Of a stretch of DNA of 64,000 bases, positions 11,445-22,122 are shown one piece after another. Numbering within the stretch: position 1 is the stretch's first letter; the number at the start of each line of letters is the position of its first letter. The notes under the pieces are model-generated. The model was not told the origin of the DNA, made no database searches, and saw nothing but the letters and a program-made list of their open reading frames with translations. The DNA is taken from the NCBI GenBank assembly GCA_029204225.1, contig CM055092.1, positions 21,105,669 through 21,169,668 of the forward strand. The letters are read 5' to 3'. A program made the position numbers and the translations under genes. The DNA comes from Diphasiastrum complanatum. Taxonomy: Eukaryota; Streptophyta; Lycopodiopsida; Lycopodiales; Lycopodiaceae.

Positions 11445-12025
11445 TTTAGAATGAATGCTCTTTTAAAAATCACAAAGATTTTTGAATTTTAAAAGATCTA
11501 TGAAGTGGCCTAAAGCTTACTAGAATGCCTATAGGCTTGTCTCTATCAAACTAACACACAAGCTTGAATGATACTCAAAGATCTTACCAAAAATTTCTAG
11601 CTTTCACTCTCACAAAAAAAAAATTGCTTTACACTTTTCTTAGAGATTTCACTTCAACTAAGGATCTGAACAAATCAGCCTCTTAGATCTGATCTTAGAC
11701 TCTAAAAAGAAATGCTTCAATGATCCAAAACACTATTTGGTCATAGGCATTAGTTAGAATGAATCTAGATCAATACTATGCTTCAAAAAGCACCAAAAAT
11801 GAACTAGTATTGTGATTTTGGGACCAAAAAACACAAAGTAACTTGAATTGAAAGTTGCTGTACGGTTTCACACGTGTGAAAAGTACATACACAGCCTCCA
11901 AGTCGTTTTGATCCAAATGATTACAAGCTATCACTCTAGAAGAACTCGCCCTCACTAGTATTGGCCAAAAAACAAATTTTGCCAATGATCTTTACAAGAT
12001 TTATGATTCAATGATCACTCTCTTA
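11445..12025 (-). promoter_or_regulatory. Copia-1 5' leader with palindromic G-box
   Basis: Untranslated leader between primer binding site and gag. It contains TTTCACACGTGTGAAAA at 11866-11882, a near-perfect palindrome centred on CACGTG, preceded by GTACGG. The same sequence type recurs in the LTRs and leaders of the other copia copies, suggesting a conserved cis element for a bZIP or bHLH factor (inference). Confidence 0.55.
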
Positions 12026-12041
12026 CTTAGCTCTGATACCA
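12026..12041 (-). other. Primer binding site of copia-1 (initiator tRNA-Met)
   Basis: On the minus strand TGGTATCAGAGCTAAG directly follows the 5' LTR. It is complementary to the 3' end of plant initiator tRNA-Met, the usual copia primer. Confidence 0.95.
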
Positions 12042-12903
12042 TTATAAATTTTACAGTTTTTAGGACAATAATGATTGTACTTTACAATCATAGAGAGTTA
12101 TTGGTTGCTTAATCAATGAATCTATCAAGTTCTACACATTAGATCTTGATCTAGATTCACTACACTTGGATTTAAGCAAGAGCAATGGATCAACACATCA
12201 TTTTTTAGTGAGAGCGGCTTCACACGTGTGGAGTACTGTCCACTGTACGGACTGCACCTGAAACAACAAGTACAATGATACTAGATAGCAATCATGCATA
12301 AAAATCACAAGACAAATGACTAGAAATCTCACAAAAGTGTAGAGTGCAAAAGTCTCATCAATTTTCTTAGCAAAATGATGATCCTTTTATGGATCAAGTA
12401 CATCCATGAGTCTGGTACAGTCCAGCAGGCCTTCACACGTGTGAAGAGTGCCACATCACTCATATCTATCCATTTGATCCATCCTTGATCCTTATCCAAT
12501 AGTTGACCTTCTAGAATATGACTAAAATCCAAAAAGCTAGTCTCCTAGAATAAAGGAATATTCCCTACAAAATAGGATCTAAGGAAAATGGTCAACTCTT
12601 ATCTTCTAGTACTCTATACACACATGTGAACATCCACTTGCCATGTGGGAGCATTTACTCATGCACATGCAAGGAAAAGCTAATTTGTAGGTGACTAGTC
12701 AACTTGACTAAAAACTAGTCATTTCATGTTCACACTAACTAGAATGATACAAAATCAATTTGGATATATACAAACATGAAAAGTACATCCTTTCACACAT
12801 GGGAACATGCTCCACACGTGTGAAATCATATCATCAACATATTCTAATGTTTGATCAATATTTACATGAACCAATGTCAAGTGAGAAGTGACAATTTTCA
12901 ACA
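12042..12903 (-). repeat. 5' LTR of copia-1
   Basis: 862 bp, matching 6589-7450 with three visible substitutions. One of them changes the terminal CA (minus strand) to AA. Contains the promoter for the element on the minus strand; the CACACGTGTG palindromes lie in it at about 12219, 12432 and 12812. Confidence 0.95.
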
Positions 12904-12908
12904 CTAAC
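12904..12908. repeat. Target site duplication of copia-1, right copy
   Basis: CTAAC, identical to 6584-6588. Confidence 0.95.
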
Positions 12909-14009
12909 TTTCAAAATTATAAAACAATTACTCAAGCTAATTGCCCATGATTTAGAAATCTTAAATGTCTAGGTGAAGAATTCAATTATACTAGTATAAC
13001 ACCACATTTAGATCCTTATCCAAATTATTTTTAAGTTAACTTATAGATCTATCAAAACAAATCTGTTAGCTCTACAAGTATTTGTTTCGACAATATTTGA
13101 TCATATGTCTATATTCAACGACTAGGTTAAGTGCACTAGATAGCCTTAGTAACTAGGAATACATAGTAGATCCAAACAAGATTAGTCGTGCACATATGAG
13201 AATAATCTTACTATGATCCAGTACATAAACACATATGTCATTATTTGGAAGATTCCTCCAAACATATGTTACTCACATATGTCATTGAGAATCTTGTAAC
13301 TCAGCTACTAAAGAACTCTATTTTTCATGAGTAAATAACATATATGGGAAATCTCTGAATGAATAATATCACATCACAAGTTTTTCAACCTTCCTACTTT
13401 TACCAACAAAATTTCTTCGACCAATCAACCTACTTCATATCTTAGTGTACAAACCAAGATTAGGCTGACTCATACAGACTTTTTTTGGATATAAGGTTAA
13501 GATCTGATCCAATCAGTGGAATCTTAAGCTAATCTTTACCACCACTATCCATAATCATGAATATCTAACAGCTCAAAACCCATTCCTCTAGTTCTAGATT
13601 ATTCAAAACAATCACTAGAGATTTTCTCTATTCCCACTGGATAGTTCATACAGGGATTATTAACCAATCCCTGTATGAACTATCCAGTGGGAATCACTAG
13701 AGATTTCCTCTATCCTGTATGAATCTATGTATGAATCTATGCAACTGGTCGATCCCATGAAAGCCTTATTCCTATCATTTTCTTCTCCCCCTTTTAAAAG
13801 AAATTCCATAATTTCGATTATAAAGTTTCCAGGAGACAATGTATAAGATATCGAAGATTTGAAAAAGTCAGTAATGAGTATCCAATACTATTACAACCGG
13901 ACTTTTTCCTCAAAATCATAAAATATCTTATCCCGAGTGATAGAAACATTACTCTCAATAATCACCTATCAAATAGAGATAATCATTTGGGCTCAGAAAG
14001 TCTAAATTC
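12909..14009. other. Locus between copia-1 and the gypsy-like element
   Basis: AT-rich non-coding sequence, the continuation of 5960-6588 and itself continued at 21078 after the next insertion. It holds the hairpin at 13630-13694. No gene seen. Confidence 0.5.
13630..13694. repeat. Perfect 29-bp hairpin with 7-nt loop
   Basis: Positions 13630-13658 are the exact reverse complement of 13666-13694, with loop ATTAACC. The sequence just outside the arms, ATCACTAGAGATTT, is also present on both sides in direct orientation (13611 and 13693). Positions 13645-13670 (26 bp) recur exactly at 21231-21256. The pattern suggests a template-switch event during replication or repair rather than a functional site. 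Confidence 0.9.
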
Positions 14010-14014
14010 CACTT
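14010..14014. repeat. Target site duplication (CACTT), left copy
   Basis: CACTT before the left LTR, repeated at 21073-21077 after the right LTR. Confidence 0.93.
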
Positions 14015-15171
14015 TGTTGGCTGATTCTGACGAATCCCCAAGATACTCGGACAGAGCAACTCAAGAGCACCTCTCACCTTAGACCAAGGAGTTCTCTGAG
14101 AAGATGAGACTAATGAAGGCTGAGAGCCGAGTATGAGAGCCGAGAAATACTAGCTAGGAAAGACATGCAAGAACTGTGTAAGCCTCATGGTGAATCTCGG
14201 AAGATGGAATGACCATGTAGGAACTTTTATTTCTAAGCAAATGTAATAAATGCAAGTAGACCCCTCTTAAAGAAAGTAGAGTGAGCCACTTTTGATGGTG
14301 ACCTCTAGTGGGGAGCAATATTCCACTTGTAATTTGTGAAATGTGGAAATTCCACTAGGATGCCACCTAAGGAGCTCTCTTGCTTATTTAAGAGACTCTC
14401 TCTTTGTGAAGAGGAGCTTTTGCATTGTATCTACTCCATGCCTAATAAGAAGATTTTCCATGAGTTTGATGCTACACTAAGCTCCTTGATCATGATGGTT
14501 TTCTTGAGTGATGCCCCTATGATCATGCCCTTCCATTTATATTGTGTGTGGTTGTGGATTAGTTTTCTTGCTTTCCTAGTTGTGGATTAAATTTCTTGTT
14601 TTCTTGTGGATTAATGTAGGAGCCAGCATTCAAGTAAACTAAATAGGCTGGATCTGTGGTGTGATTCTTGCATATCTCTGTACAATCCAGTTCTTGATGT
14701 TCTTGGGATGTCCAAGAATCAAAAGGCTGGTTGGTTTCTTGATTCTTGGACTTCTAACATGCTGTAGATTAGTTTTTTGTTTCTTGTTTTGTCAATTTAT
14801 GCAAGGTAGTTCAGTGTTAATGTAGTGTAGGCTCTGATTTTTGTCCGTTTTAAGTGTAGGTAGCTGTAGAATCTGTAGGACGTTCATTGTTTTGTAAGCT
14901 GATCTGTGAATGAGCGTTCTTGGATTGCATTCACGTAGAATGTAAGTGCGTTCAAGAGCGATGTCCTTGAGTTGTCCTCTGACAGGCAGGACATAAAGAA
15001 AATACTAAAACAACACTCTGTCCCTTCTGCCTGGGTTGGCATTGTTAAATCAAGAAGACATCTAATGAATGCCTTTAAGCTTGGTAACAGGCAGAAATGG
15101 TTCTGAAGAAGTAGAAAGAATCGGAGAAACGAGTAAACAACAGGTCCTCTGGAGCAGGAGATCTGTCAACA
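14015..15171 (+). repeat. 5' LTR of the gag-only element
   Basis: 1157 bp with TG...CA ends. A TATA-like CTTATTTAAG lies near 14384 followed by CTCTCT. Matches 19916-21072 with scattered substitutions. Confidence 0.93.
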
Positions 15172-15192
15172 TTTGACACCGTTGCCCATTGA
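15172..15192 (+). other. Degraded primer binding site, tRNA-Asp type
   Basis: TTTGACACCGTTGCCC directly follows the LTR and resembles TGGCGCCGTTGCC, the complement of the tRNA-Asp 3' end used by several plant gypsy lineages. Several positions are mutated, mostly G to A. Confidence 0.65.
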
Positions 15193-15344
15193 ACTCCAAC
15201 ACATTCTACATTAGAATCCTGCAACCTTGTCCACGCTCAGATCCCTGCAACAACACTCCAATTCTTTAAACAAATCTTAGTTTCTAACACTGATCACCTG
15301 GATTCGATTCTATTCAAGCTCACGCTCCTCCCATTCTGCACGCT

Positions 15345-16065
15345 GAAATCTCAACCGGAGCCCAAGCTTCGACTGTCAACTGGAGCTCCAACTCACAGCT
15401 CAACCGGAGCTCACACTTAAAATCTCAACCAGAGGCCTTTGTCAATTCTCAACTGGAGCTCTCTGTGAAATCTCAACTGAAGCACTTCAGATCTCAACCG
15501 GGGACCTCAATCAACTCTCAATCAGAGGCCCATCTTAAATCTTGACCGAAGCGCTCGTTGGAATCTCAGCCGAAGTGTTCACTGAGATCTCAACCGAAGC
15601 TCTCATTGGAATCTCAACCGAAGTGCTCGTTGAAATCTTGATCGAAGCGCTCGTTGAAGTCTCGATCGAAGTGTTCGATCAGATCTCGACCGAAGCCGAA
15701 GTGATCTCGACCGGAGCAATCTCGATCGAAGTGCTCCTTGAGATCTCGACCGAAGTATCGCTGGAGTCTCGACCGAAGTGCTCCCTGAGGTCTTGACCGA
15801 AGTGCTCCCTGCGATCTCGACCGAAGTACCACTGAAGTCTAGACCGAAGTGTTCGATCAGATCTCAATCGAACCAATCAGATCAAATCTCGACCGGAGCA
15901 AGCATTCAGCTTCACAAGATGATAAGGAAATAGTTGTCTGCTTCTTTGATAGCCAAGAAATCAAATATCCTCCAAGAAGATCAAATCTCGACCGGAGCAA
16001 TTAACACCCAATCTCGACCGGACCATAACTTTTGATCAACACCTCTGATTGCCATTTCGACCGAA
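15345..16065 (+). repeat. 24-bp minisatellite in the element leader
   Basis: About 27 degenerate copies of a unit around ATCTCGACCGAAGTGCTC, commonly spaced 24 bp apart, between the 5' LTR and gag. Because 24 is a multiple of three, part of it (15542-15796) stays open and would encode an 8-residue repeat of the type EVLVEIST. Copies become less regular toward both ends. It could be a structured packaging or dimerisation leader, or simply replication slippage; coding use is unproven. Confidence 0.85.
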
Positions 16066-16461
16066 CCACCATCTTCCCAACACCTTCGAGACTGAAAAAA
16101 AAAAGAGGCATGAATACCAAATTTTTTACAAAAACAACACTCATACCAATAGAAAGCCCTTTTTATATTGAGTCTCCTTCAACACCCTAAAAAAATCCAA
16201 AAAACACCAAAAAACCTAAAAAATCAAAAACACCAAAAATACTATAAAATCCAAAAACACCAGCAACTCATACCCCAGTACCCAATGGACTAACAAAACG
16301 ATCCTCAAGTCCCAGACGATTATCCATATGAGATCAGGTCCCCTGAAGCTGAACAGATCAGACGTCATAGGTTCTTCCGAATGAGAGCCGAACTCCAAGA
16401 GCCATCCACAAACCCGTTCAATGGACAAGAACCTAATAGAGCCGAGTCTTCACGTGCATGA
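16066..16461 (+). other. A-rich leader segment before gag
   Basis: An A-rich stretch (16090-16260) with recurring CCAAAAACACC phrases leads into the gag-like reading frame. An in-frame TGA near 16458 separates it from the open gag core. Confidence 0.5.
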
Positions 16462-17633
16462 CCCCATTTTTATGGTGCTGATCCCTCACAGGCCAGAACC
16501 AACCTTAATGGAGTCCCTGCTATCCATAGAGCTCATCTTGAAAGATGTACACCCAAGCTAGATCTACCAAAGTTTGACGGTAATTCGGACCCTCAAAGAT
16601 TTTTGCAAATCTTTGAGAATGCATGTGATGTATATGGCGAGACATCACCAGACGCCATGATTCAACTCTTCTTGATGACCATGATCGATCGAGCACGAGA
16701 ATGGTTTTTTAACCTTGATCGTGAAGATAAACGTGACTGGTCACTCTTGAAGGAGGCCTTTATCAAACGCTTCAAGCCATTTCGCTTGATAGAAAGCCCT
16801 TTTGTCAAGCTAAGTAACATCAAAATGACAAAAGACGAACGAGTACGAGACTATATTGAGTTTCAAACGTCTCAAAAGTCAAGTACAAGAACAACCCTCC
16901 TAACAGATGCTCATCATCTGGTTCTTAGTTGGCCTTCCAAGATGGATTAGACGCGAGCTTAAATCCAATGATGAATATATGAGCCTAAAGTTAGCTATGT
17001 CTGATGCCATCAAGGAAGAAGACAAAGGATCAGATGTTGACGAATCTAGAGAAAGAAGAGCACCACGTGCTCCTGTCCATGAGTCGAAGCCGATCAAGGA
17101 CACCCGGGATCAGCTTTGGAAATTCCAGTTGGAGTTGCTTAGTAAGCAACATCAACTACAGATGGAGAAACTCACCAATGAGTTTCAAACTACCTGAAGT
17201 CTATCCAAAGCAGTATGACTGGTCAATCAAATCTTGCACATGTACCTTATCGACTACAAACATATGGTGCCCACACTGTCGGGCTACGCATCTTGTTGAT
17301 GCTTGTCTTTCATATCGACCTATCCAAGCACATACAGTTCAACAATATGAAGAACACCCATCCCAATCTAAAAATGCCTTGTCTTATCCTGACTATCCAT
17401 CAGAAAGTCCAGACCCACTAGCCATACAAGATGGCTATGCAGTTATACAAGGGCCACTGCACACCAGATGCCTCATCTGTGGTAAAACTAGCCACTTCAT
17501 GGTTGATTGTCCAGTCAAGACCAAGTACCATCCTGAGTGTCCCGACTGTATAAGAAAACACAGTTTCAAAGACTGTCCAAAGCAACATGCTAAGATCCTA
17601 CCTGCACGTCATGTCAGTTATGAATCACAATAG
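16462..17633 (+). pseudogene. Gypsy-type Gag with zinc knuckles, frameshifted
   Basis: The first open part (to 16950) has the gypsy Gag capsid signature: LPKFDGNSDPQRFL, then AMIQLFLMTMIDRAREWF, then W..LKEAFIKRFKP. The protein then continues in a second frame (16907-17197, RRELKS...) and a third (17120-17633). The last frame contains cysteine-histidine knuckles CPHCRATHLVDAC and CLICGKTSHFMVDC (CX2CX4HX4C) plus a further C-rich cluster. At least two frameshifts break it. Gag would package element RNA into virus-like particles. The broken state means that even Gag must now come from elsewhere, or that this copy is dead. Confidence 0.8.
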
Positions 17634-18516
17634 GATCTTCATGACAACAACATGAGCACCATAGCAACCAACAGTTAAACCTGCTGCTCGATCGAGAAGT
17701 TTCTTGTAAACTTCTACATCACCGTCCAATACGCCAGTACCATAATGCAAAAAGACAATCTGAAATGAGTCCTTGTCGAAAGAAAGTAAAACCAATATTC
17801 TGTCATCTGCTACAATGTCCAACCAAGAGCAACCTCCACAAGGAATTGACAGTTTTTCTCCCTTTCTACAACCTCAAATCTATTTGTCTTTCCACATGAT
17901 GATAAGATTTACAATGTGCCAATACACAATATTTCTCGGATTCGGAAATCCAGATAGAGATTTGGTTCTAAATCTCTTGTTCAAAGAGGTCCTCAGGACA
18001 TAGTACCTCACCCATACATGCATCTCACGCTATATCTTACAGCATATGTTATCCATGATCATAGATTTTAGTGTCACCAACCCTGTTTTGTTTTGACAAG
18101 GGCATGTCAGAGTAAGTCACATTACTCTACAAAACAACTGAAATATTGCAACTATCAAGGTACATTATCAATGTTGATGAATGCAAGTTTTGTTCGACAA
18201 GTGCTATACAGTTCTCACTATCTGTAATGTTTGTTTATTTTCTTATTTCTGTTCACCTATTTTGTGTGACTGATTTTTGCATGAGAAATAGCTACTGCAC
18301 GAGAGTCTTCTATAGAGCATCTCCAGAACACATTTTCATTCATCTATCCATCTTCAGATTCCCTTGTACAACAGTTTCAAATTTTTGAGAAATATGAGAA
18401 ATCCATGACAAGTTAGAGTTGATTCCTACACCTCATTGCCATATTATTCTTTGAGTCAACTACAGCAAGATCGAAACAAATTTAGTTAAAATTTGTTCAA
18501 TCTTTAGTCCAGTCGC
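17634..18516 (+). other. Interior of gag-only element, unrecognised
   Basis: Coding-like but stop-interrupted sequence following gag where protease and reverse transcriptase would normally lie. No DTG/DSG protease, no YXDD and no integrase motifs were found in six frames. Confidence 0.5.
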
Positions 18517-19440
18517 ATGTTCAACGAGTTTCAACTACGTGTTCCACACGTCGATCCAATCATGAGCATGAACAGTCACCAGCAACAACATTCCCACCAA
18601 CAGATTTGGGGGGGGAGAGAGTGGATTTGTTTGGATCCACTGGAGCAGTTACGCTGCCAGCAACAACACCAGCAAGATCGACAGCCCAGGTCACAAACCC
18701 AAAGTGACTCGATCAGAAGAAGTATCCCAGTCACGATGAAGATCCTTCAGAAAGAAAAACACAAGCATTGGAAAATCAATCTCCTTCTTCAACCAACCTC
18801 TTGCCATACTTCTGCGCCCATTCTCATGTCTATCGTCCACACCATCTACCGTTGTCACTACCACCTTCCTTTCCATTTGTTTGTTTATCATTAGTTTACT
18901 ATTCTTCTGAGAAATTCCCAGTTTTTGATAGTCTTACCGAATCAGCTGATAGGTCATTGCAAGTGTCTTGTGGAGACCAACTACCACCTATATTGGTTGT
19001 TCAGCCGAAGAAGATCTACAAAAGCAGGCGAAGTAGCTTGAAGAAATAAAAAAATAATGCAAAGAAACTGAGGAGGAAAGGACAAAACTTAAACAACAGA
19101 TGAGTCAGATCGATCTTGATAAAAAAAAACTCTCTGGAGTAATGATAGTTGAATCCCCTTTTATGAAGCCCAAAGAGATCCAAAAGTAACGGATCAAAAG
19201 AAAGAGCTGCAAAAAATGAAAGATGAAGACATCCGTGAACCTGCAAATAAAGCGAGCTCCTCACCCAGCAAGTGGTGGTTGAAGCTCGACATTGCAAGGG
19301 TCCAAGGCTGCAATTATAGAACTATCAGTTCCTTCACCTCGTCACCAAGCCTTCATCATGTTTCCTCACCATTACCAAATCGTCCATCCAAAATTGTTTC
19401 TACCACCAAATTTTTAATGATGAGTCCATCCCCTTGAGAC
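18517..19440 (+). pseudogene. Coiled-coil coding remnant in gag-only element
   Basis: Gln-rich, Ser/Pro-rich and then Lys/Glu-rich peptides appear in shifting frames. Around 19015-19135 the reading K.LEEIKKQ.KETEEERTKLKQQ is a plausible coiled coil. I recognise no family. It may be the remains of a second Gag-like ORF or of a captured sequence. Confidence 0.35.
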
Positions 19441-19902
19441 TGATAACCAAGATTTGTGCTACCTATCAGAAAAGAGCATCGACAAGACTGGAACTTCAAC
19501 TGAGAGAAGAACCACAGAAACACCCAGAGGCAAATGGAAGATACAGACCTCTCAAAAAAAACCAAAGATGGAATCTGCCAAGAAACCAAAGTTGAAACCG
19601 TCAATGGCAAATACAAGTGACTAAACAAAGAGACACGAGGAAAACACTCGAGCATGCAAGTTATGAAGTTGCTAGAAGCTCTCCAATTTTGAGAATGTCA
19701 ACCACCTATAGCAATAAGACATTCTAATCCAATCGTGACAATTCGTGAAAGACAGTTTTTGTGATAAAGACTGGCAACAATAAGCACTTGGTTTTATGTA
19801 AGCAAACGAGGATCTACGCTTTTCCAAGTGACGACCGAAGATTCCAATGCAAAGCGGAGCGACATCGTCCAATATGAGTTGCAGTGGGTCCTACAACACA
19901 TT
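19441..19902 (+). other. 3' untranslated part of gag-only element
   Basis: No ORF recognised. Around 19789 the phrase TTGGTTTTATGTAAGCAA and its downstream sequence are shared with 694-760. Confidence 0.45.
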
Positions 19903-19915
19903 AGGGGTGGGATAA
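19903..19915 (+). other. Polypurine tract of gag-only element
   Basis: AGGGGTGGGATAA abuts the 3' LTR start at 19916, the expected place for plus-strand priming. Confidence 0.8.
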
Positions 19916-21072
19916 TGTTGGCTGATTCAGACGAATCCCCAAGATACTCGGACAGAGCAACTCAAGACCACTTCTCACCTTAAATTGAGGAGGTCTCTGA
20001 GAAGATGAGACTAATGAAGGCTGAGAGCCGAGTATGAGAGCCGAGAAATACTAGCTAGGAAAGACATGCAAGAACTGTGTAAGCCTCATGGTGAATCCCG
20101 AAAGATGGAATGACCATGTAGGAACTATTATTTCTAAGCAAATGTAATAAATGCAAGTAGACCCCTCTTAAAGAAAGTAGAGTGAGCCACCTTTTGATGG
20201 TGACCTCTAGTGGGGAGCGATATTCCACTTGTAATTTGTGAAATGTGGAAACTCCACTAGGATGCCACCTAAGGAGCTCTCTTGCTTATTTAAGAGACTC
20301 TCTCTTTGTGAAGAGGAGCTTTTGCATTGTATATACTCCATGCTTAATAAGAAGATTTTCCATGAGTTTGATGCTACACTAAGCTCCTTGATCATGATGG
20401 TTTTCTTGAGTGATTCCCCTATGATCATGTCCTTCCATTCATATTGTGTGTGGTTGTGGATTAGTTTTCTTGCTTTCCTAGTTGTGGATTAGATTTCTTG
20501 TTTTCTTGTGGATTAATGTAGGAGCCAGCATATAAGTAAACTAAATAGCTGGATCTGTGGTGTGATTCTTGCATATCTCTGTACAATCCAGTTCTTGATG
20601 TTCTTGGGATGTCCAAGAATCAAAAGGCTGGTTGGTTTCTTGACTCTTGGACTTCTAACATGTTGTAGATTAGTTTTTTGTTTCTTGTTTTGTCAATTTA
20701 TGCAAGGTAGTTTAGTGTCAATGTAGTGTAGGCTTTGATTTCAGTCCGTTTTAAGTGTAGGTAGCTATAGAATTTGTAGAACATTCATTGGTTTGTATGC
20801 TGATCTATGAATGAGCGTTCTTGGCTTGCATCCATGTAGAATGTAAGTGCGTTCAAGAGTGACGTCCCTGAGTTCTCCTCTGACAGATAGGACATAAAGA
20901 AAATACTAAAACAACACTCTGTCCCTTCTGCCTGGGTTGGCATTGTTAAATCAAGAAGACATCTAACGAATGCCTTTAAGCCTGGTAACAGGCAGAAATG
21001 GTTCTGAAGAAGTAGAAAGAATCAGAGAAACGAGTAAACAACAGGTCCTCTGGAGCAGGGATTCTGTCAACA
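19916..21072 (+). repeat. 3' LTR of the gag-only element
   Basis: 1157 bp, same length and ends as 14015-15171. Differences are visible from the first 20 bases onward. Confidence 0.93.
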
Positions 21073-21077
21073 CACTT
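21073..21077. repeat. Target site duplication (CACTT), right copy
   Basis: CACTT, identical to 14010-14014. Confidence 0.93.
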
Positions 21078-22059
21078 AATGTCACATAAATGTTTTAATA
21101 CAAATGTGAACCAAGTGTCATTTTTGTTCCATGTCACGATTTCCAATAACAAATAGGGTCAACTCATGGTCCTATAGGTATTCAAAATAAATTCAACTTA
21201 ATGAATTCAAAAAACCAGTGACATGCAATTTTCATACAGGGATTATTAACCAATCCAAATTACACAACACTATCACATTTACCTACTCAGTTGTCTCATT
21301 TTCTTCCTCTCTTAGATTTTTCGGTCACCCAAAAAGTTTTGTTAGCGAAGGCCCAGAAAACTCCTTTGACACAAGTAAATGCTAGGTTGCTACGTTTTTT
21401 ACTTCCTTAGCTTAAGAATTACTTCGTTAAAGTTGTCTGAGCCTAATGGAAAATCCATAAAATTTGGATCTGGATACTCTTTTACGATATTTGATACACT
21501 TATTCTTTATCGAATATAGAGCTACCTCCAAATAATATGACCTTTATTCTATTTATTCACTTTAACAAGTATCTCAAAAGCCGCTAGTTTGCCCAATCCT
21601 AAAGATCAAAATCATTTAGGATAAGCCTATCGGTGCTCCACCAAGTAAAAAAGAAAGAACCAAAAATACCATTTAACTCAATTGACAAGGAGTACCCAAA
21701 CTCTAGAGTTAAGTGGATGAATAGCTTAGTACCAGGAAATTGTTTTCTCAACAACGGAGAGTACCCAAATCCATGGATCCAATCACATAGACATAATAGT
21801 TAGGAGAAATAAAATTATTCTCCAAAGATTCTCCCGGTTAAGGTCAGAAGAATAGGTAATTCAATTCTGAACTGTCGATTTAGGTAGATTCACATTGCTT
21901 TGATCACAACTATTCTTGCAAAGACCTTCACTACTCCGGGCCATGCAACAACCAAACTTACAAATAGCACCATGCATTCATCCAAATGCACCGAACCCTT
22001 TTGGTGCTTACATGTCTCTCAGTGAGTGTCACTGGGTATTGCATGCCAGTAGCCTTGTT
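21078..22059. other. Continuation of the interrupted locus
   Basis: AT-rich, no gene seen. Positions 21231-21256 duplicate the centre of the hairpin at 13630-13694. Confidence 0.45.
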
Positions 22060-22122
22060 GGGTTTTCCCTAGTGGTCCTTATATTGCTCTGATACCAATA
22101 TAAGGACCACTAGGGAAAACCC
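22060..22122. repeat. Perfect 26-bp hairpin with a tRNA primer site as loop
   Basis: Positions 22060-22085 are the exact reverse complement of 22097-22122. The 11-nt loop GCTCTGATACC plus the next A is the minus-strand copia primer binding site TGGTATCAGAGC. The right arm is thus the end of an LTR beside its primer binding site, and the left arm is an inverted copy of that LTR end. Confidence 0.9.

Larger units (their letters stand above)
6589..12903 (-). mobile_element. Full-length Ty1/copia retrotransposon (copia-1)
   Basis: A complete 6315-bp element on the minus strand. The parts in transcription order are a 5' LTR (12042-12903), a primer binding site (12026-12041), a leader, a single 1326-codon gag-pol, a polypurine tract and a 3' LTR (6589-7450). 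It is flanked by CTAAC. By eye the two LTRs differ at three of 862 positions (one at the terminal dinucleotide), and the reading frame has no stop, so insertion was recent and the copy may be autonomous. Introns are not visible. It is the only copia copy in the window with all domains intact. Confidence 0.96.
14015..21072 (+). mobile_element. Non-autonomous gag-only gypsy-like LTR element
   Basis: A 7058-bp element with 1157-bp LTRs, TGTTGG...TCAACA ends, a 5-bp target duplication, a degraded tRNA-Asp-type primer binding site and a polypurine tract, so the structure is that of an LTR retrotransposon. The 4.7-kb interior holds a leader minisatellite, a frameshifted gag-like region with zinc knuckles and a coiled-coil region. 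I find no protease, reverse transcriptase, RNase H or integrase motif on either strand. It therefore resembles the TR-GAG or LARD classes that use enzymes from a partner element. LTR differences are roughly 3 percent by eye, so it is older than copia-1. Confidence 0.85.

Noticed and set aside
12026-12041. tRNA gene fragments at TGGTATCAGAGC sites
   Set aside because: Only the tRNA-complementary 3' end is present, directly beside LTRs, so these are retrotransposon primer binding sites.
15345-16065. CRISPR-like regular array
   Set aside because: Units are degenerate and contiguous without unique spacers, and sit in an LTR-element leader of a plant genome.
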